Assembly (NCBI GenBank): GCA_026225945.1
Contig: JAMJFZ010004066.1
Location: forward strand, 2,091,001-2,155,000
From: Cricetomys ansorgei
Taxonomy: Eukaryota; Chordata; Mammalia; Rodentia; Nesomyidae
DNA length: 64,000 bases
Direction: 5' to 3'
This document shows positions 53,145-64,000 of this stretch, one piece after another; positions within the stretch are counted from its first letter, which is position 1, and every line of letters starts with the position of its first letter. The notes under the pieces were generated by a model. The model did not search any database, was not told the DNA's origin, and saw nothing but the letters and a program-made list of their open reading frames with translations. Both the position numbers and the translations under genes were made by a program.

Positions 53145-56100
53145 TCCAAGACGTGGTTTTTCTGTATAGCCCTGGTAGACCAGCCTGGCTTCGAATCCAG
53201 AGGTCTCCCTACCTCAGTCTCCCCAGCGCTGGGATTAGGGCAAGTGCCCACAACACCAGGCTATGTTTATTTTGAGACAAGGCCTTCCTAAATTGTCTAG
53301 GCTGGCATCTAACTTGCCCTCTCCTGCTTCATCCTTCCTAGCGCTGGGATTATAAGCATAGGTCACCACTCCAATTACATTTTTCTTTTTTTTTGAGATA
53401 GTACTCACTATGTAGCTGAGGATGGCCTTGAACTCCTGATCCTCCTGACTCCACCTCTTTAATCCCAGCACTTGGGAATCAGAGGCAGGTATTTAGAGCA
53501 TCACAGGTGTGTTTGACTGCCTACATGCGCTATGTGAAAAGGCCATGGTAGTCATTTTCTAGAATTTTCCAGACCCCACATGTACCATGGGAGAACACCC
53601 AAGCCCTGGAAACCTGGTAGAAAACTGGGGCCATGTTTTTGAGACCATTTTCCCTTCTTTAGTTCTATGGCTCTTGAGGGCACTTGGAGGGGGCCTCCTC
53701 CAAGCCTTGCTTTGGTGGCTTGCCTGTGCTCTGTATTCCTAGGCTGCATGGTCTGGGCTCCCAAACATAAAAGATGAATTTGAATGAGTCAGGTAGCAGC
53801 AGCTACAGTGGGTCTGGTTTCTTCAGCCATGCCTGGCGAAGGCCTTTGCTGTCCACTTTAGCCTGATAACCCTGGACAGGCCCAGAGGAAGAAGGGCAGT
53901 GTCACCTTGACCCAGCGAAAGGGGTCCTGCTTTTTTTTTTTCTTTTTTTTTTTAAAAGACAGAGAGTCTCATGTAATCTGGAAGGATGATCTCAAATTCA
54001 TACGGTCAGGAATGACCTTGAATTTCTAATCCTCCTGCTTCCACCTCCAGAGTACTGGGATGACAGGTGTGAGCCACCATACTCAGGTTGATGGGGTACA
54101 GGGGGTAGAACTCAGGGCTTCGTGGGTGCCAGTCACTGCACTCATGGATCTGGATCTCCAAGTTGATTCCATTTTGTTGTTATTTTGGATGTTTTTTGGT
54201 GGTGGTGGTGTTTTGTTTTGAGCCAGGATCTCATTATGTAGCCCCGACTGGCCTGGAACTCGTTATGTAGACCAAGCTAGCCTCGAATTCATAGAGATCC
54301 GCATACCTCTGCCTCCCAAGTGCATTAAAAACATGCACCACCATGCCTGGTACAGCTTCTGTTATTTTCTTTTTAATTTTAAAATGTTTGGTTTTTTTTT
54401 TATGTGCATGCACATTTATCTGTATGAATGCCCGTAGAGGCTAAGAGAGGGCCTCGGATCTGGCCAGAGTCACAGACGCTTGTGAGCTGTCCATAGTAGA
54501 TGCTGGAAACCTCACCCAGGTCCTCTGCAAGAACAGCGAGGGCTCTTGGCACCGAGTCATCTCTCTAGCCCAGCTTCTGTTTTTTTTTTAACAACGACCA
54601 TTGTGGTCCTCCTTCAGGCAGGCTGGTCTGATGAGCTGGGCCACCATTTGTAACAGCATCTTCAGTGGGTCCCCCTCCTCCTTCTTCCCGGCTCCAGCCA
54701 GCTGCCCCCTGATTCCATTTCCATGGCAACAGATCTGCGTCAGCCCGATCTCACTGCAGATGCAGGATGACAATTAGTATGCAGCTTAGCGCCCCTGCCA
54801 CCTTCGAGCCTCACTCTGGTCCTTGTTCCTCCTCAACTCGAGTGGGAGGCAGGCGGGGGGTGGGGGGTGGTGGTGGAGGTGGGAGATGGATGAGAGAGAA
54901 AAGGGAGCCGCTGCCTGCTGGGGGAGGGAGGGGCGGCAAATAACCCCTGGGAGTAGCAACAGTAGCTTGCCTTTTGTAGTCTTTACTTGTCTGCGCAGCT
55001 ACGACAGAATAGCTGGAAACGGGGCTATGGGGATGTCTCAGGGTAAAGGCACTTGCCGCAGAGGATGGAGACCTGAATTTGATTCCTGGAACCCATGTGG
55101 TAGATGGAGAAAACTGACCCCGGCTACATAGCTGTGGTGGTGCACACATGTACCTGCATGCCCACGCATGTGTATGCGTGCACACACACACACATGTCAA
55201 AATAAAATAAAAATAAATGAGTGTAAAATACCTGATAAAAGCAGCTTAAAGGAAGTAAGGGTTTATTTAGGCTGGCAGTCCATCATGGCAGGGAAGTTAT
55301 GGCAGCAGGCACCATGGCAGCTGATCACATTACATATACAGTCATGCGGATCTCTGAGTTCAAGACCAGCCTCGTCTACATAGAGAGTTCTAGGACAGCC
55401 TAGAGAGATGCTGCATAGAGAGATCCTGTCTCAAAATAAAACCAAACTAGACTAAATCCCACCATCTTGACCAATATTACCGCTCAAACCCATGGTATCT
55501 TGGACAGCAGCTATGGCCCATGCCTTTGGCATCTTGATTCAAACAGCTTTGTAACTTAACAAATGGATTTGAGGGAAAGGCATTAATTAATAACAACGTG
55601 GGGCAGAGCAACGGAAAAGACTGAAACCAAAGTCCCCAGTAGGGACGGGGAATGTTGTCGTGAGGTAAATGGAGGCACATTTGCAGATGGACTCCTCTCC
55701 TGGCTCTGCTGAAGACTCCAGCAGGTAATATCCTGTGAATTCCCTCTAAGGAGCAACATCCTCAGGTTCTGGGTAACTCTCGCACCTATGGTAGTGGGGC
55801 ACACAGAAGTGGGTTCGGTCAGTAACCCCACAGGTGAACAGTCTTCTGGAACAATGCTAAGTGGCCTGGGCCTTGCGCCACATCTTCCCCTCCAGGTGTC
55901 ACGTGACTCAGAAGTACCGCTGAACACTTACCATGAGATTCGTGTGCCTGTGTGTGTGTACATGGGCATGCACACCGGTGCACATGCATTCGTGTGCGTG
56001 CACCTGCATGTGGAGGTGAGGGGCTGACCTTGGATATCTTCCTCGGATGGTCTCCACCTCGGGCACTGCCTCACCGGCCACTGACAACACCTGGCTGTGA

Positions 56101-59100
56101 TTAAACACTTGGGATTTTGCTAGCGTGGCATTGAGGGCCCAGTTCTTAGTTTTAATTAAATTGAAACAATCACATTAGAATCTGGAGCTCGCTGATTCCA
56201 CTTGACTGAATGGCCAGCAAGCCCCAGGGGTCCTCCTGTCCCTGCTTCCCTAGAACAGGGACAGTATACCTGGCCATGGCTGGCTTCTTTACGTGTGTCT
56301 GGAGGATTGAACTCAGGTCCTCCTGCCTTTGCGGTAGTCTCACCTATGGACCCATGTGCCCAGCTCCTCTCTACATTTTTAAGCATTTTACTGTGCACCA
56401 TAGAGAAGCAGATGACCCTTTTCCTCAAGGATTTCAAAATACACTGGGAGAGAAGAAATCTATGGTGGTGTGCCCGTGACAAGGGTGTGTCTAGCCCGCC
56501 CAGGAGAGCACTGAGGGGACTAGGTACAGGGAAGCTTCCTGAAAGACTTACTGTGGGCCAGAAGGTGGAACAGGCATTCCCTCTAGTACTAGAATTTATT
56601 TATTTACAGTAGAGTGTTTGTGTACCCAGGGATTGATTGAACTCAGGTCATCAGGCTTGGCAGCAAATGCCTTTACCCATGGAGCCATCTGTCGGACCCA
56701 CAGAGTGGGACTTTTTAGCAGTAAGGCCAGTGCAAGCAAAAGCCCTGAGGAGAGAAGAATCAAAGGATCTCACCACATAGCCCTGGCTGGCCTAGAGCTC
56801 ACTATGCTGACCAGGCTAGCTTTGAACTCATAGAGATCCACATGCCTCAGCCTCCTGAGAGCTGGGATCAAAGGTGTGTGTTACTGTGTCCCTTCTGGAA
56901 CTGCAAGAGTTAAAGGGGTGGCTGCCAGGAGATGTTTCCCAGATGTGAATCTAGACCTCAAAGGAGGTTCATGGTTGGATCAACTGCTGGAAGCTTTTGG
57001 GGGGACAACAAGAGGTGGGTTTTGGGGGGCAACAAGAGGTAGCATCAGGGCCAGGATGGGCAAAAAGAGGAAGTTACAGGCATGTGCCTGGAGTTTGGAA
57101 CAGCTGGCTATTTTTTTTTTTTTTTGAAGCAGAGTTTTATATAGCACAGACTGGCCTCAAATTCACTATGTAACTAAGGATGGCCTTGAACTTCTGAACC
57201 TCCTGATTCTACCTCCCGAGCGCTAGGATTACTGGTGTTTGCCACCATGGTTTATGGACCCTAGGGATGGAACCAGAGCTTCATTCACTCCAGCAAGCAC
57301 TCCACCTGCTCAGCCACATCCCTCCCCACACCAGAGTTGGCTCTTCTCACCCTGACAAGAGGTGGAGGGAGAGCAAGAATTCAGAGATAGAGCTTTGAGC
57401 AAACATAGAAATATCCTGTGTGCTTGCTGAAGGTCGGATCGCTAGTCACACATCGCTGTTAAACACTCGGGGGCTTGGCTGCAGCGACTGAGAAACAGTG
57501 CTTAACTTTAGTTAAACGTAAGCAACTACGTTAGGATAGTTTACACGTAGTTACATGTGGCGTCAGTGCAGAGAGAATAGAAAGGGAATACAGGTCAGCT
57601 TGCGTATCCGCCCCTAGGAAGACATGTGCGCACGTGTGAGCCATGCGCGGTGACGTTGGCTGGGAAAGTGGGTTTGAGTGAGAGGGATGGAGTGGAGATG
57701 CTGTGGTGCCATGAGCCCGTAATCAGAGCACTCGAGAAGGGTGGAAGGGAAGGCAGGAGGATTGCCAACACCAACAGCCTGGACTATTAGGGAGGGGCAG
57801 GCCTTTTTTTTTTTTTTTTTTTTTTCTTCTTTTTTTGAGACAGGGTCTCTTGTAGCCAGGGCTGGCCTTGAACTTGCTATGTAATAAAAAATGACCTTGC
57901 ATTTCTGATTCTCCTGTCTCCACCTCCTGCATGCTGGGATTATGAGCATGCATCATGACACCTCATTTATGAAGTGCTGGGGATTAAACCAGGAGCTGTG
58001 GAGCCCTGGCTGCCCTGGAGCTCACTCTATAGACCAGACAGGCTTCTAACTCACAGAGATCAACCTGCCCCTGCCGCTGGGATTAAAGGTATATACCGCC
58101 ATGCCTGGCTCATACTGTTATTGCCTTAGTTGGGGTTACTGTTGCTGCAGTGAAACACCACTACCAAAAACAACTCGGGGAGGAAAGGGTTTATTTGGCT
58201 TATGCTTTTATATCACTGTTGATCACGGAAAGAAGTCAGGACAGGAACTCAAACAGTGCAGGAAGCTGGAGGCAGGAGCTGATGCAGAGGCCGTGGAGGG
58301 GTGCTGCCTCCTGGCTTGACCTCATGGCTTGCTCAGTTTGATTTCTTATAGAACTCAGAACCACTATCCCTGGGTACCACCACCCACAATGGGCTGGGTC
58401 CACCCTCATCAATCACTAACTAAGAAAATGCCCTACAGGCTTGCTTACAGCCCCATCTTAAGGAGGCGTTTTCTCAGTTGAGGTTCCCTGGTCTCAGATG
58501 ACTCAACTAGCCAGCACAATTGCTATTACTTTAATTGTGGTGGTGTTGGTTTTGTGTAAGCGAGTGCAGTGCCAGCAGAGACCAGAAGAGGGTGACAGAT
58601 CCCCTCGGAGCTGGAGTTACAGGTAGCTGGGAGCCATCTCTGCAGCCCAGTCGCCTGCCCCGATTCCTTTCTTCAGATGGAGTCTCACTATAAAGCCCAA
58701 AATGGCCTTGAACTCAGTTCTCTGTAGCCCAGAGCGGACTCAAATATTCATCCAGTTGCCTCAGCCTCCTCAGTGCTGGGATTCCTGGCATTTACCACCA
58801 GTCTCAGTTCCATTTTATTAATAGTTACTATTGTTACTCTCTTACTGTGCCTGATTTATAAATTAAAAGTGTACCGCAAATTGTATGAATGAGTGAGTGA
58901 GAGGGTGAATGAACAGGAAAAAATGCAGGGAGTACTGGGGCAGTGTGATCTTTGATTTCAGTCATCAAGTAGGAGTCCTGGTGTGCCGGGCCAGCAGGAT
59001 GGTGCCACTGTTAAAATTGAAGACTGGAAAGTGTTGTGTGTTGTGTGTGTGTGGGGGGGGGGGGCGGGGGTTCATCAGAGATGACGGCTTGGATATGGGT

Positions 59101-62100
59101 TTAAGCCAATAGAAAGTCTTTATTAGCGGGCCGGTGACTACACTGGGTATTCGGGATCTCAGTGTGGCCCCAAGCCTCTCAGGATGAGCTTTCAAACACA
59201 AAAGACATGCTCTGGATTGACATACTTTAGTTAACAAGAACAGTTAGCCAGAAGTGGAACTACAGAAGAAGGAGGAGGAAGAGAGGAGGATGAAAAAAGC
59301 AAGGTTAGCACATGTAGAGACTTCCCCAGAACTATAGACTCTGATGGATTCAGTCTTTGTTTTCATTTTGGCAGGTGGTACTGTCTACATGCTAATTTCT
59401 ACAGCCTGAATGGCACTTTCATCATGGAGTCAGTTGTGCTAAGGTCTGGGGCCCTGTTACAGAAAGAGAGCTGAAGGATTCCTTGTTGCCTCCCTGAAAC
59501 GTATCCTGCATGTGTCTCCTAGGTCTCTATAATCTCAGTCTTACCACTGATGGCCCTGCTACCATGGGCACAGAAGTGACCATCTCGGCCACCCTGGTGG
59601 CCAAGGACAACGGCAGCCTGCCCTTGCCTGCAGACACCCACCTCTTCCGTTTCCACTGGATCCACACACCACTGACACTCACTGCCAAGACTGAGAAGAA
59701 TCTAACCTCGACCATCCGTGTGGTGGGCAGCATGCCTGGGGACTTCCCGGTCTCTGTCTGGGTCACTGCTGTCGACTGCTGGATGTGCAAGCCGGTGGCC
59801 AGGAGTGCCCTGGTCCTCCCCATCAAAGGTGAGGATTGCAGAAGGCCTCTCTTGTTCCCTGTTTGCCTTCAAACTCTTGTGCAACTCAGGGCCTCAGTCA
59901 TGGGCAAGGGCTTCACCACTGAGCTACAGCCCAGGCCTGCTTTCAAATCTCATGCATGTGTGTATGCATGCACATTTCGTGTTTGTGTGTGTGTGCACAC
60001 GCATGCATGCATGCACAGGCACGTGTACGCCTCCACACAGAGACCAGAAGACAGCCTCTGGGTTTGTTCTTTAGTGGACATCCACCTTTTTAATTAATTA
60101 ATTAAATTATTTTTGAAACAGGGTCTTTCATTGGCCTGGAGCACACCAATTAGATTAGGCTGGCAGCCAGTAAGCCCAGGGATCACCCGTCTCTGTTTCT
60201 CCAGCACTGGGATTACAAATGTAATCCACCACCATGCCTAAGTTTTTAAAAAAATGTGGGTTCTTGTGGGGCAGTGGTGGCACATGCCTTTAATCCCAGC
60301 ACTGGAGAGGCAGAGGCAGGTGGATCTCTGTGAGTTGGAGGCCAGCCTGATCTATAGAGTGAGTTCCAGGACAGCCAGAGTTACAACAGAGAAACCCTGT
60401 CTCGAAAAACCAATAAAATAAAATAACGTAAATAAAAATGTGGATCAAATTCAGGTTCTCAGGCTTTCAAGGCAAGGATTTCACCAACTGAGCCATCTCC
60501 CCAGCTCCCTGCTACCAAACTCCTGGTGTAGAGAAAAATACCCAGCCTTGGTAGTTGATAGTAATTGAATAAATGCAAATCATAAGCATGGATTCTTTTC
60601 TTGGTTGTTCATTAAGTTAAAAAGAATCAGAAAATAGGGTCAGCAAGATGGCTCAGCAGATAAAAGTACTTGCTGCTTAGACTGAGGATTTGAGGTCAGT
60701 TCCCAGGACCCACAAGGTAGAAAGAGAGAACCGGTTCCTGCAAGTTATCTTCTGACACACATATCATGGCATGTGTGCTCAAACGGGCACACGCACGCAC
60801 ACATGCATGCACGCACACGTACACACTAAATAGATAAATAAATAAATGTAATTATCTTATTAAAAGAGAGGAAGAGCTAGAGAGTTGGCTCAGCAGTGAA
60901 GAACATTCGTTGCTTTTACAAACAACCCGGGTTCAATTTCCAGCACTCACATGGCAGCTCACAACTGTCTGTAACTCTAGCCAAGTGTTCTAACCACTGA
61001 GCTATCTTTCCAGCTCTTATACACTCCCCCCCCCCCCCCCCGTGCCATATACACATTATGTTTTTGGTGTTGGGGCTAGAACTCAGGCCTCTTATGTGGT
61101 GGGCAATCGCTTCACTGCTGAGCCACGTGCTCTTGAGGCCTTGCAAGTGTCTGATACATTGTAAATACTATGCAATTAGTTGTTAGGTTATATTCCTTAG
61201 AGAATAATAATTAGCAAAAATAACCTGTATGTGTTCAGTTCTGATGCAAATTTATTTGTTTTGAGACAGGGTCTCATGTAGCCTAGGCTTACCTCCAACT
61301 CACTGTGTAGCCAAGGATAGCCTTGAACTCTTGATTCTCCTGCCCTGGCCTCCCGGTGCAGGAGTTGCAACTGTGGGCATCATATCCTCCTTCAGCCTGT
61401 GCATTTCTTCCTGGTGGGTGGCCCTTTTGCCAGGAAGGGTGGTGTCCCTGTGAAAGGGAGGTGGGGGCAGCTGCCAGCAAGGAGTGACTGGGACGTCTCT
61501 GTGCTGAAGTATCCGTGGGGTCCCCCACTGAGCAAGGTTCTGACAGCCAGAGGAGGCTGAGCTAGAGTGTGGACTTGCGGGAGCCCAAGGTTACACTCAC
61601 GCTCTTCCTGTCCTTTGCCTCTGTGAACTCACTCTCCCTTTGCCTTTCTAGAGTCCCTAGTGGGAAACCTCGTCATTACCCAAAACACCTCCCTGTCTTG
61701 GCCGAACTCCTACATCACCAAGAGAAGTCTCAGATTCTCCTTTGTCCTCCATGATCCAAGTGACTTCTTCAAATCCGCTACCTTCTTGTACCGATGGGAT
61801 TTTGGAGATGGGTATGCATTTATTCCCCTCCGTCTCCTTTTTCTCCTTCTCTCCTCTCCTTCTCTCTCTCTCTCTCTGTTTGCAAGGTCTCACTATGTAA
61901 CCTCGGCTGCCCAGGAACTCATTATACAGACCAGAATGGTCTCAAATGCACAGAGATCCACTTGCCTCTGCCTCCTGAGAATTAAAGGTGTTGGCTACCA
62001 CGAGCAGCTATTTACTCTTTTAAAAAATTTCCCTGTCTCTGTCTCTCTCTGTGTCTGACTTTTTGTCTCTGTCTCTCCCTGTAAGTCCCTCCATATGCAT

Positions 62101-62820
62101 TAATACAATTGGGGTGCTTTAACACAAATATCTCAATGATCATACAACGATAGAACAATTGTTCCAATCAAGGGCCCCTGGGTAGACAATTGCTGGTGCT
62201 CCAAATTAGCATACTCCTGCATTCTAGAGTCCACTCTTAAGAAGCTCTTTCCAATAGCTAACAAAGGTGACCTTTTTGCAGCAATTCAGGCTGCTAGATA
62301 AACAGTTTAATATTTGAGAATAACTTCAAATATACCTCAACACTACAGAGCAAGCCCAAGGCTAGCCTGGGCTAATAAGACTCTACTTCAAAAGACAAAC
62401 AGAAACAGAAAGCTGGAACCAACAAATTCAAAGTTAAAAGCTATGGATTTTGTCGTTGTTGTTTTGTTTTGGTTTGGTTCTTGAGAAAGCTTGTCTGTAT
62501 AGCCCAGGCTGCCCTTGAATTTACGAACCTCCTGCCTCAGCCTCTCCGGTGCTGTTATTACAGGCGTTTCCACGATGCCTTGCTGGATTCACTTCCAAAT
62601 GACTGGAAGGGGAAACGGTCACGCCCATTTCTCTTCTCCTTGTCCCCTTATAGGACCTTGATGATAACTGACAACTCTGTGGTCTATTACAACTATTCGA
62701 GTGTTGGAACCTTCACGGCGAAAGTCAGGGTGGTGGCAGAATGGGAGCAGGCAAAGCCAGACGCCACGAAGGGCATCGTGCAGAAGACCGGTGACTTCTC
62801 AGCTTCCTTAAGGCTTAAGG
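52097..62820 (+). CDS. Tmem130: Tmem130, coding exons 1-4 (5' part, residues 1-241)
   Basis: TMEM130 is a single-pass membrane glycoprotein of the secretory pathway with a PKD domain. It is related in layout to the GPNMB/PMEL group, and its function is poorly known. Four exons (52,097-52,187, 59,523-59,828, 61,652-61,811 and 62,654-62,820) join in frame to 241 complete codons plus one base. Visible features are a signal peptide at 1-30 (hydrophobic [14 protein letters not shown], likely cut after VAA), five N-glycosylation sequons (N34, N60, N90, N144, N199), a CWMC pair at 116-119, and the PKD signature WDFGDG at 181-186 followed by [18 protein letters not shown]. The membrane segment and tail are beyond the right edge. 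Frame and splice sites are intact. Confidence 0.93.
53098..53145. repeat. (TTTA)12 microsatellite
   Basis: Uninterrupted tttat units leading into a reverse B1 element. Confidence 0.95.
53146..53480 (-). repeat. Reverse B1 cluster
   Basis: At least two units: tagaccagcctggcttcgaa with ccagcgctgggattagggca, and gatagtactcactatgtagc with tttaatcccagcacttggga. Confidence 0.75.
53955..54350 (-). repeat. Two reverse B1 SINEs
   Basis: Units at about 53,955-54,095 (ctccagagtactgggatgac) and 54,200-54,350 (gactggcctggaactcgtta, caccaccatgcctgg). Confidence 0.8.
54365..54575 (-). repeat. B2/B3-type SINE
   Basis: Reverse-oriented and ending ccgagtcatctctctagccc, the complement of the tRNA-like head. 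Confidence 0.75.
55015..55215 (+). repeat. B3-type SINE
   Basis: tgattcctggaacccatgtg and an A-rich tail after a short CA run. Confidence 0.65.
56765..56885 (-). repeat. B1 SINE
   Basis: catagccctggctggcctag, gctgaccaggctagctttga and gagagctgggatcaaaggtg. Confidence 0.85.
57115..57250 (-). repeat. B1-like SINE
   Basis: T tract, then atagcacagactggcctcaa and gcgctaggattactggtgtt. Diverged. Confidence 0.65.
57803..58110 (-). repeat. Two reverse B1 SINEs
   Basis: T tract at 57,803-57,825 with gagacagggtctcttgtagc, and a second unit with ctggctgccctggagctcac and ccgccatgcctggc. Confidence 0.8.
58116..58522 (-). repeat. Dispersed rodent repeat, copy 4 (most complete)
   Basis: About 400 bp with all segments of the family: gttgctgcagtgaaacacca, aaagggtttatttggcttat, cacccacaatgggctgggtc, aagaaaatgccctacaggct, and the end ctcaactagccagcaca. 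It lies in Tmem130 intron 1. Confidence 0.78.
58670..58802 (-). repeat. B1-like SINE
   Basis: agatggagtctcactataaa, ctcagtgctgggattcctgg. Confidence 0.7.
59523..59828 (+). CDS. Tmem130: Tmem130 exon 2
   Basis: 306 nt, residues 31-132, from [14 protein letters not shown] to SALVLPIK. The acceptor is CTCCTAG and the donor GTGAGG. It contains three sequons and the cysteine pair. Confidence 0.93.
60262..60415 (+). repeat. B1 SINE
   Basis: gggcagtggtggcacatgcc, ggtggatctctgtgagttgg, gaaaccctgtctcgaaaaac. The only clear forward B1 in the Tmem130 part. Confidence 0.9.
60640..60860 (+). repeat. B3-type SINE
   Basis: gggtcagcaagatggctcag, ttcccaggacccacaaggta, CA-rich tail and aataaataaatg. Confidence 0.82.
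60876..61015 (+). repeat. B2 SINE fragment
   Basis: gagctagagagttggctcag and caatttccagcactcacatg, then broken by a reverse SINE piece (tgagctatctttccagctc). Confidence 0.75.
61255..61385 (-). repeat. B1 SINE
   Basis: gagacagggtctcatgtagc and ccaaggatagccttgaactc. Confidence 0.75.
61652..61811 (+). CDS. Tmem130: Tmem130 exon 3
   Basis: 160 nt, residues 133-185 plus two bases of Gly186 ([17 protein letters not shown]... YRWDFGDG). The acceptor is TTTCTAG and the donor GTATGC. The PKD domain starts here. Confidence 0.93.
61885..61992 (-). repeat. B1 SINE
   Basis: aaggtctcactatgtaacct and tctgcctcctgagaattaaa, in Tmem130 intron 3. Confidence 0.72.
62480..62572 (-). repeat. B1 SINE fragment
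   Basis: tgtatagcccaggctgccct and gtgctgttattacaggcgtt, about 80 bp before Tmem130 exon 4. Confidence 0.7.
62654..62820 (+). CDS. Tmem130: Tmem130 exon 4
   Basis: 167 nt, completes Gly186, residues 187-241 plus one base ([16 protein letters not shown]... SASLRLK). The acceptor is CTTATAG and the donor GTAGGT. It completes the PKD domain. Confidence 0.92.
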
Positions 62821-63164
62821 GTAGGTCTCCTGCCACACTGGCTCTGTCCGAGGAGCCCCAGGTAGCACCCCTTCCAGATCCAAGTGACTCCAGGCTAGCA
62901 TCGGGTTGTGCTTGAATAGATATTCCCAGAGCCATCTCCACTGTCACGTCTGCTTCAGAGAGTCTACCCGAGGCCGCAGACAGAGTTGCACAGCCGCCTG
63001 TAGCAGAGCTGGCATTTGTGTCCAGGCTGTCCTGCCCCCAGAGCCTGAGCATGACCAGACACACCTGCTACAAGGGAGTTGGTCCTTGATGCTCCTGGCC
63101 TGCCAGGCATATTACAGTTCCAGGGCAAAGCTGGCTGTGGAGGAGGAGGAGCCTCAGTCTACCC

Positions 63165-63391
63165 CAGCGGTCCTCAACCTTCCTGATGCTGCGACCCTTT
63201 AATGCAGCTCCTCATGTTGTGGTGACCCCCCAACCATAAAAGTATATTCATTGCTGCTTCATAACCGTGATTTTGCTCCTGTTATGAATCGTAACGTAAG
63301 TATTTGATACGCAGATGATTTCGGGTGACCCCTCTGAAAGGATCATTCACCTTCCCCAAGGAAGTCACGACCCATAGGTTGAAAACCACTG
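63165..63391. mobile_element. hAT-type non-autonomous element (URR1-like)
   Basis: 227 bp bounded by inverted ends cagcggtcctcaacc and ggttgaaaaccactg, with a body including tgatgctgcgaccctttaat and gttgtggtgaccccccaacc, as in the rodent URR1 (hAT-Charlie) family. The 8-bp flanks do not match, so the target duplication has decayed or is misplaced. Confidence 0.75.
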
Positions 63392-63907
63392 TTAGCTGCC
63401 TGGCTTCTGGTGGTTTTCAGAGATTTCTTTGTACATGTGTGTATGTATGGATGAGGGCATGGCATGGTGTGGATGTGCACCTGAGTCCATGCTTAACACG
63501 TGTGCGTAGGTGGGCACGCACATGTGTGGATTTGCATGTGGCGGTCAGAGGAGAACCTTGAGGTTTCAGATGCAAACTCACTCTTTTAATATTTAGTATT
63601 GTTATCTTATTATTATTATTTCGACAGTGGAGCCTTGGCTGACTTGGAACTCACAGATACCTACCTCTGCCTCCAAGTGCTAGGATAAAAAGAGTGAGCC
63701 ACCAGTCCTGCCTAAACCATCTTTTTTTGAAACAGTGTTTCTCACTGGACTGGAGATCACCTAGTAGGTTAGTCTGGCCGGCCAGTGAGTCCCAGAGATC
63801 CGCACATCTCCACCTCCCCAGCTCTGGGATTTCAAACAGCTGTCACCGCACCCAACACTTGTTCAGATGCTGAGGGTGGAATTCAGGCCTACACTTTATC
63901 AAATGTT

Positions 63908-64000
63908 CTATTTTGATCTCTGTTGCTGTGATAAAAAAAACACTCTGACCAAAAAGCAACTTAGAAGAGGAAAAGGTTTATTTGGCTTACCCTCCAGGTC
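63908..64000 (-). repeat. Dispersed rodent repeat, copy 5 (cut by window end)
   Basis: Starts ctctgttgctgtgataaaaa and continues into the ggtttatttggcttac segment, then the window ends. Confidence 0.72.

Larger units (their letters stand above)
52188..59522 (+). other. Tmem130: Tmem130 intron 1
   Basis: 7.3 kb with no further exon recognised. It is filled mainly with reverse-oriented B1 elements, a (TTTA)n tract, a dispersed repeat at 58,116 and a G-homopolymer near 59,052. Confidence 0.75.
59829..61651 (+). other. Tmem130: Tmem130 intron 2
   Basis: 1.8 kb with a forward B1 at 60,262, B2-type elements at 60,640 and 60,876, a C homopolymer at about 61,026-61,041 and a reverse B1 at 61,255. 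No exon seen. Confidence 0.75.
62821..64000 (+). other. Tmem130: Tmem130 intron 4 (partial)
   Basis: The exon that should follow (starting with the codon split after Lys241) is not found before the window end. The intron holds a hAT-type element, a reverse B1 near 63,625 and a truncated dispersed repeat. Confidence 0.7.

Noticed and set aside
1..64000. A new defence, biosynthetic or mobile gene system
   Set aside because: Both gene loci are well-known mammalian genes and the rest is repeat-rich non-coding DNA. Nothing indicates an additional protein-coding system.

Overview
The window is mammalian nuclear DNA from a muroid rodent (mouse, rat, hamster or vole group). Three things point there: multi-exon genes with GT-AG introns, dense rodent-type SINEs (B1, B2/B3/B4 and ID-like), and long CA, purine and tetranucleotide microsatellites. 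The exact species cannot be fixed from the sequence alone. There is no bacterial, viral or plasmid gene content and no CRISPR array.

Layout. (1) Positions 1-43,260 hold the 5' part of Trrap on the minus strand. A non-coding first exon lies in a CpG island near 43.15-43.26 kb, the start codon is at 40,018, and 30 coding exons (exons 2-31 counting the non-coding one as 1) run down to 2,194. Joined, they give 4,476 nt and 1,492 codons in one open frame, about 39% of the known ~3,850-residue protein. The rest, including the FAT and pseudokinase domains, lies beyond the left edge. (2) About 43.3-51.8 kb is intergenic and made of repeats: LTR-like pieces, a 443-bp CCTG array, long purine tracts, a ~520-bp CA/TA array and a 19-bp minisatellite. 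(3) Positions 51,850-64,000 hold the 5' part of Tmem130 on the plus strand: a CpG-rich promoter, a signal-peptide exon, and exons 2-4 that carry most of the luminal region with a PKD-type motif. Later exons with the membrane span lie beyond the right edge.

The two genes are divergent, head to head and about 8.8 kb apart, as I recall for human 7q22.1 and mouse chromosome 5. They are not functionally linked: Trrap is the PIKK-family scaffold of the SAGA and TIP60 histone acetyltransferase complexes, and Tmem130 is a poorly characterised PKD-containing membrane glycoprotein. A strong CTCF-like motif lies in the Trrap first intron at the edge of the CpG island and could mark a boundary.

The introns contain a decayed RPS12 processed pseudogene, fossil L1, Tigger/MER2-like and hAT-like elements, and many SINEs. 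I found no new coding system. The observations most worth checking are the CTCF site, the CCTG array, the SINE orientation switch that follows the direction of the two genes, the exact 19-bp minisatellite, and the open in-frame extension upstream of the Tmem130 start. SINE borders are read by eye and are approximate to about 10-20 bp; exon borders are given to the base.
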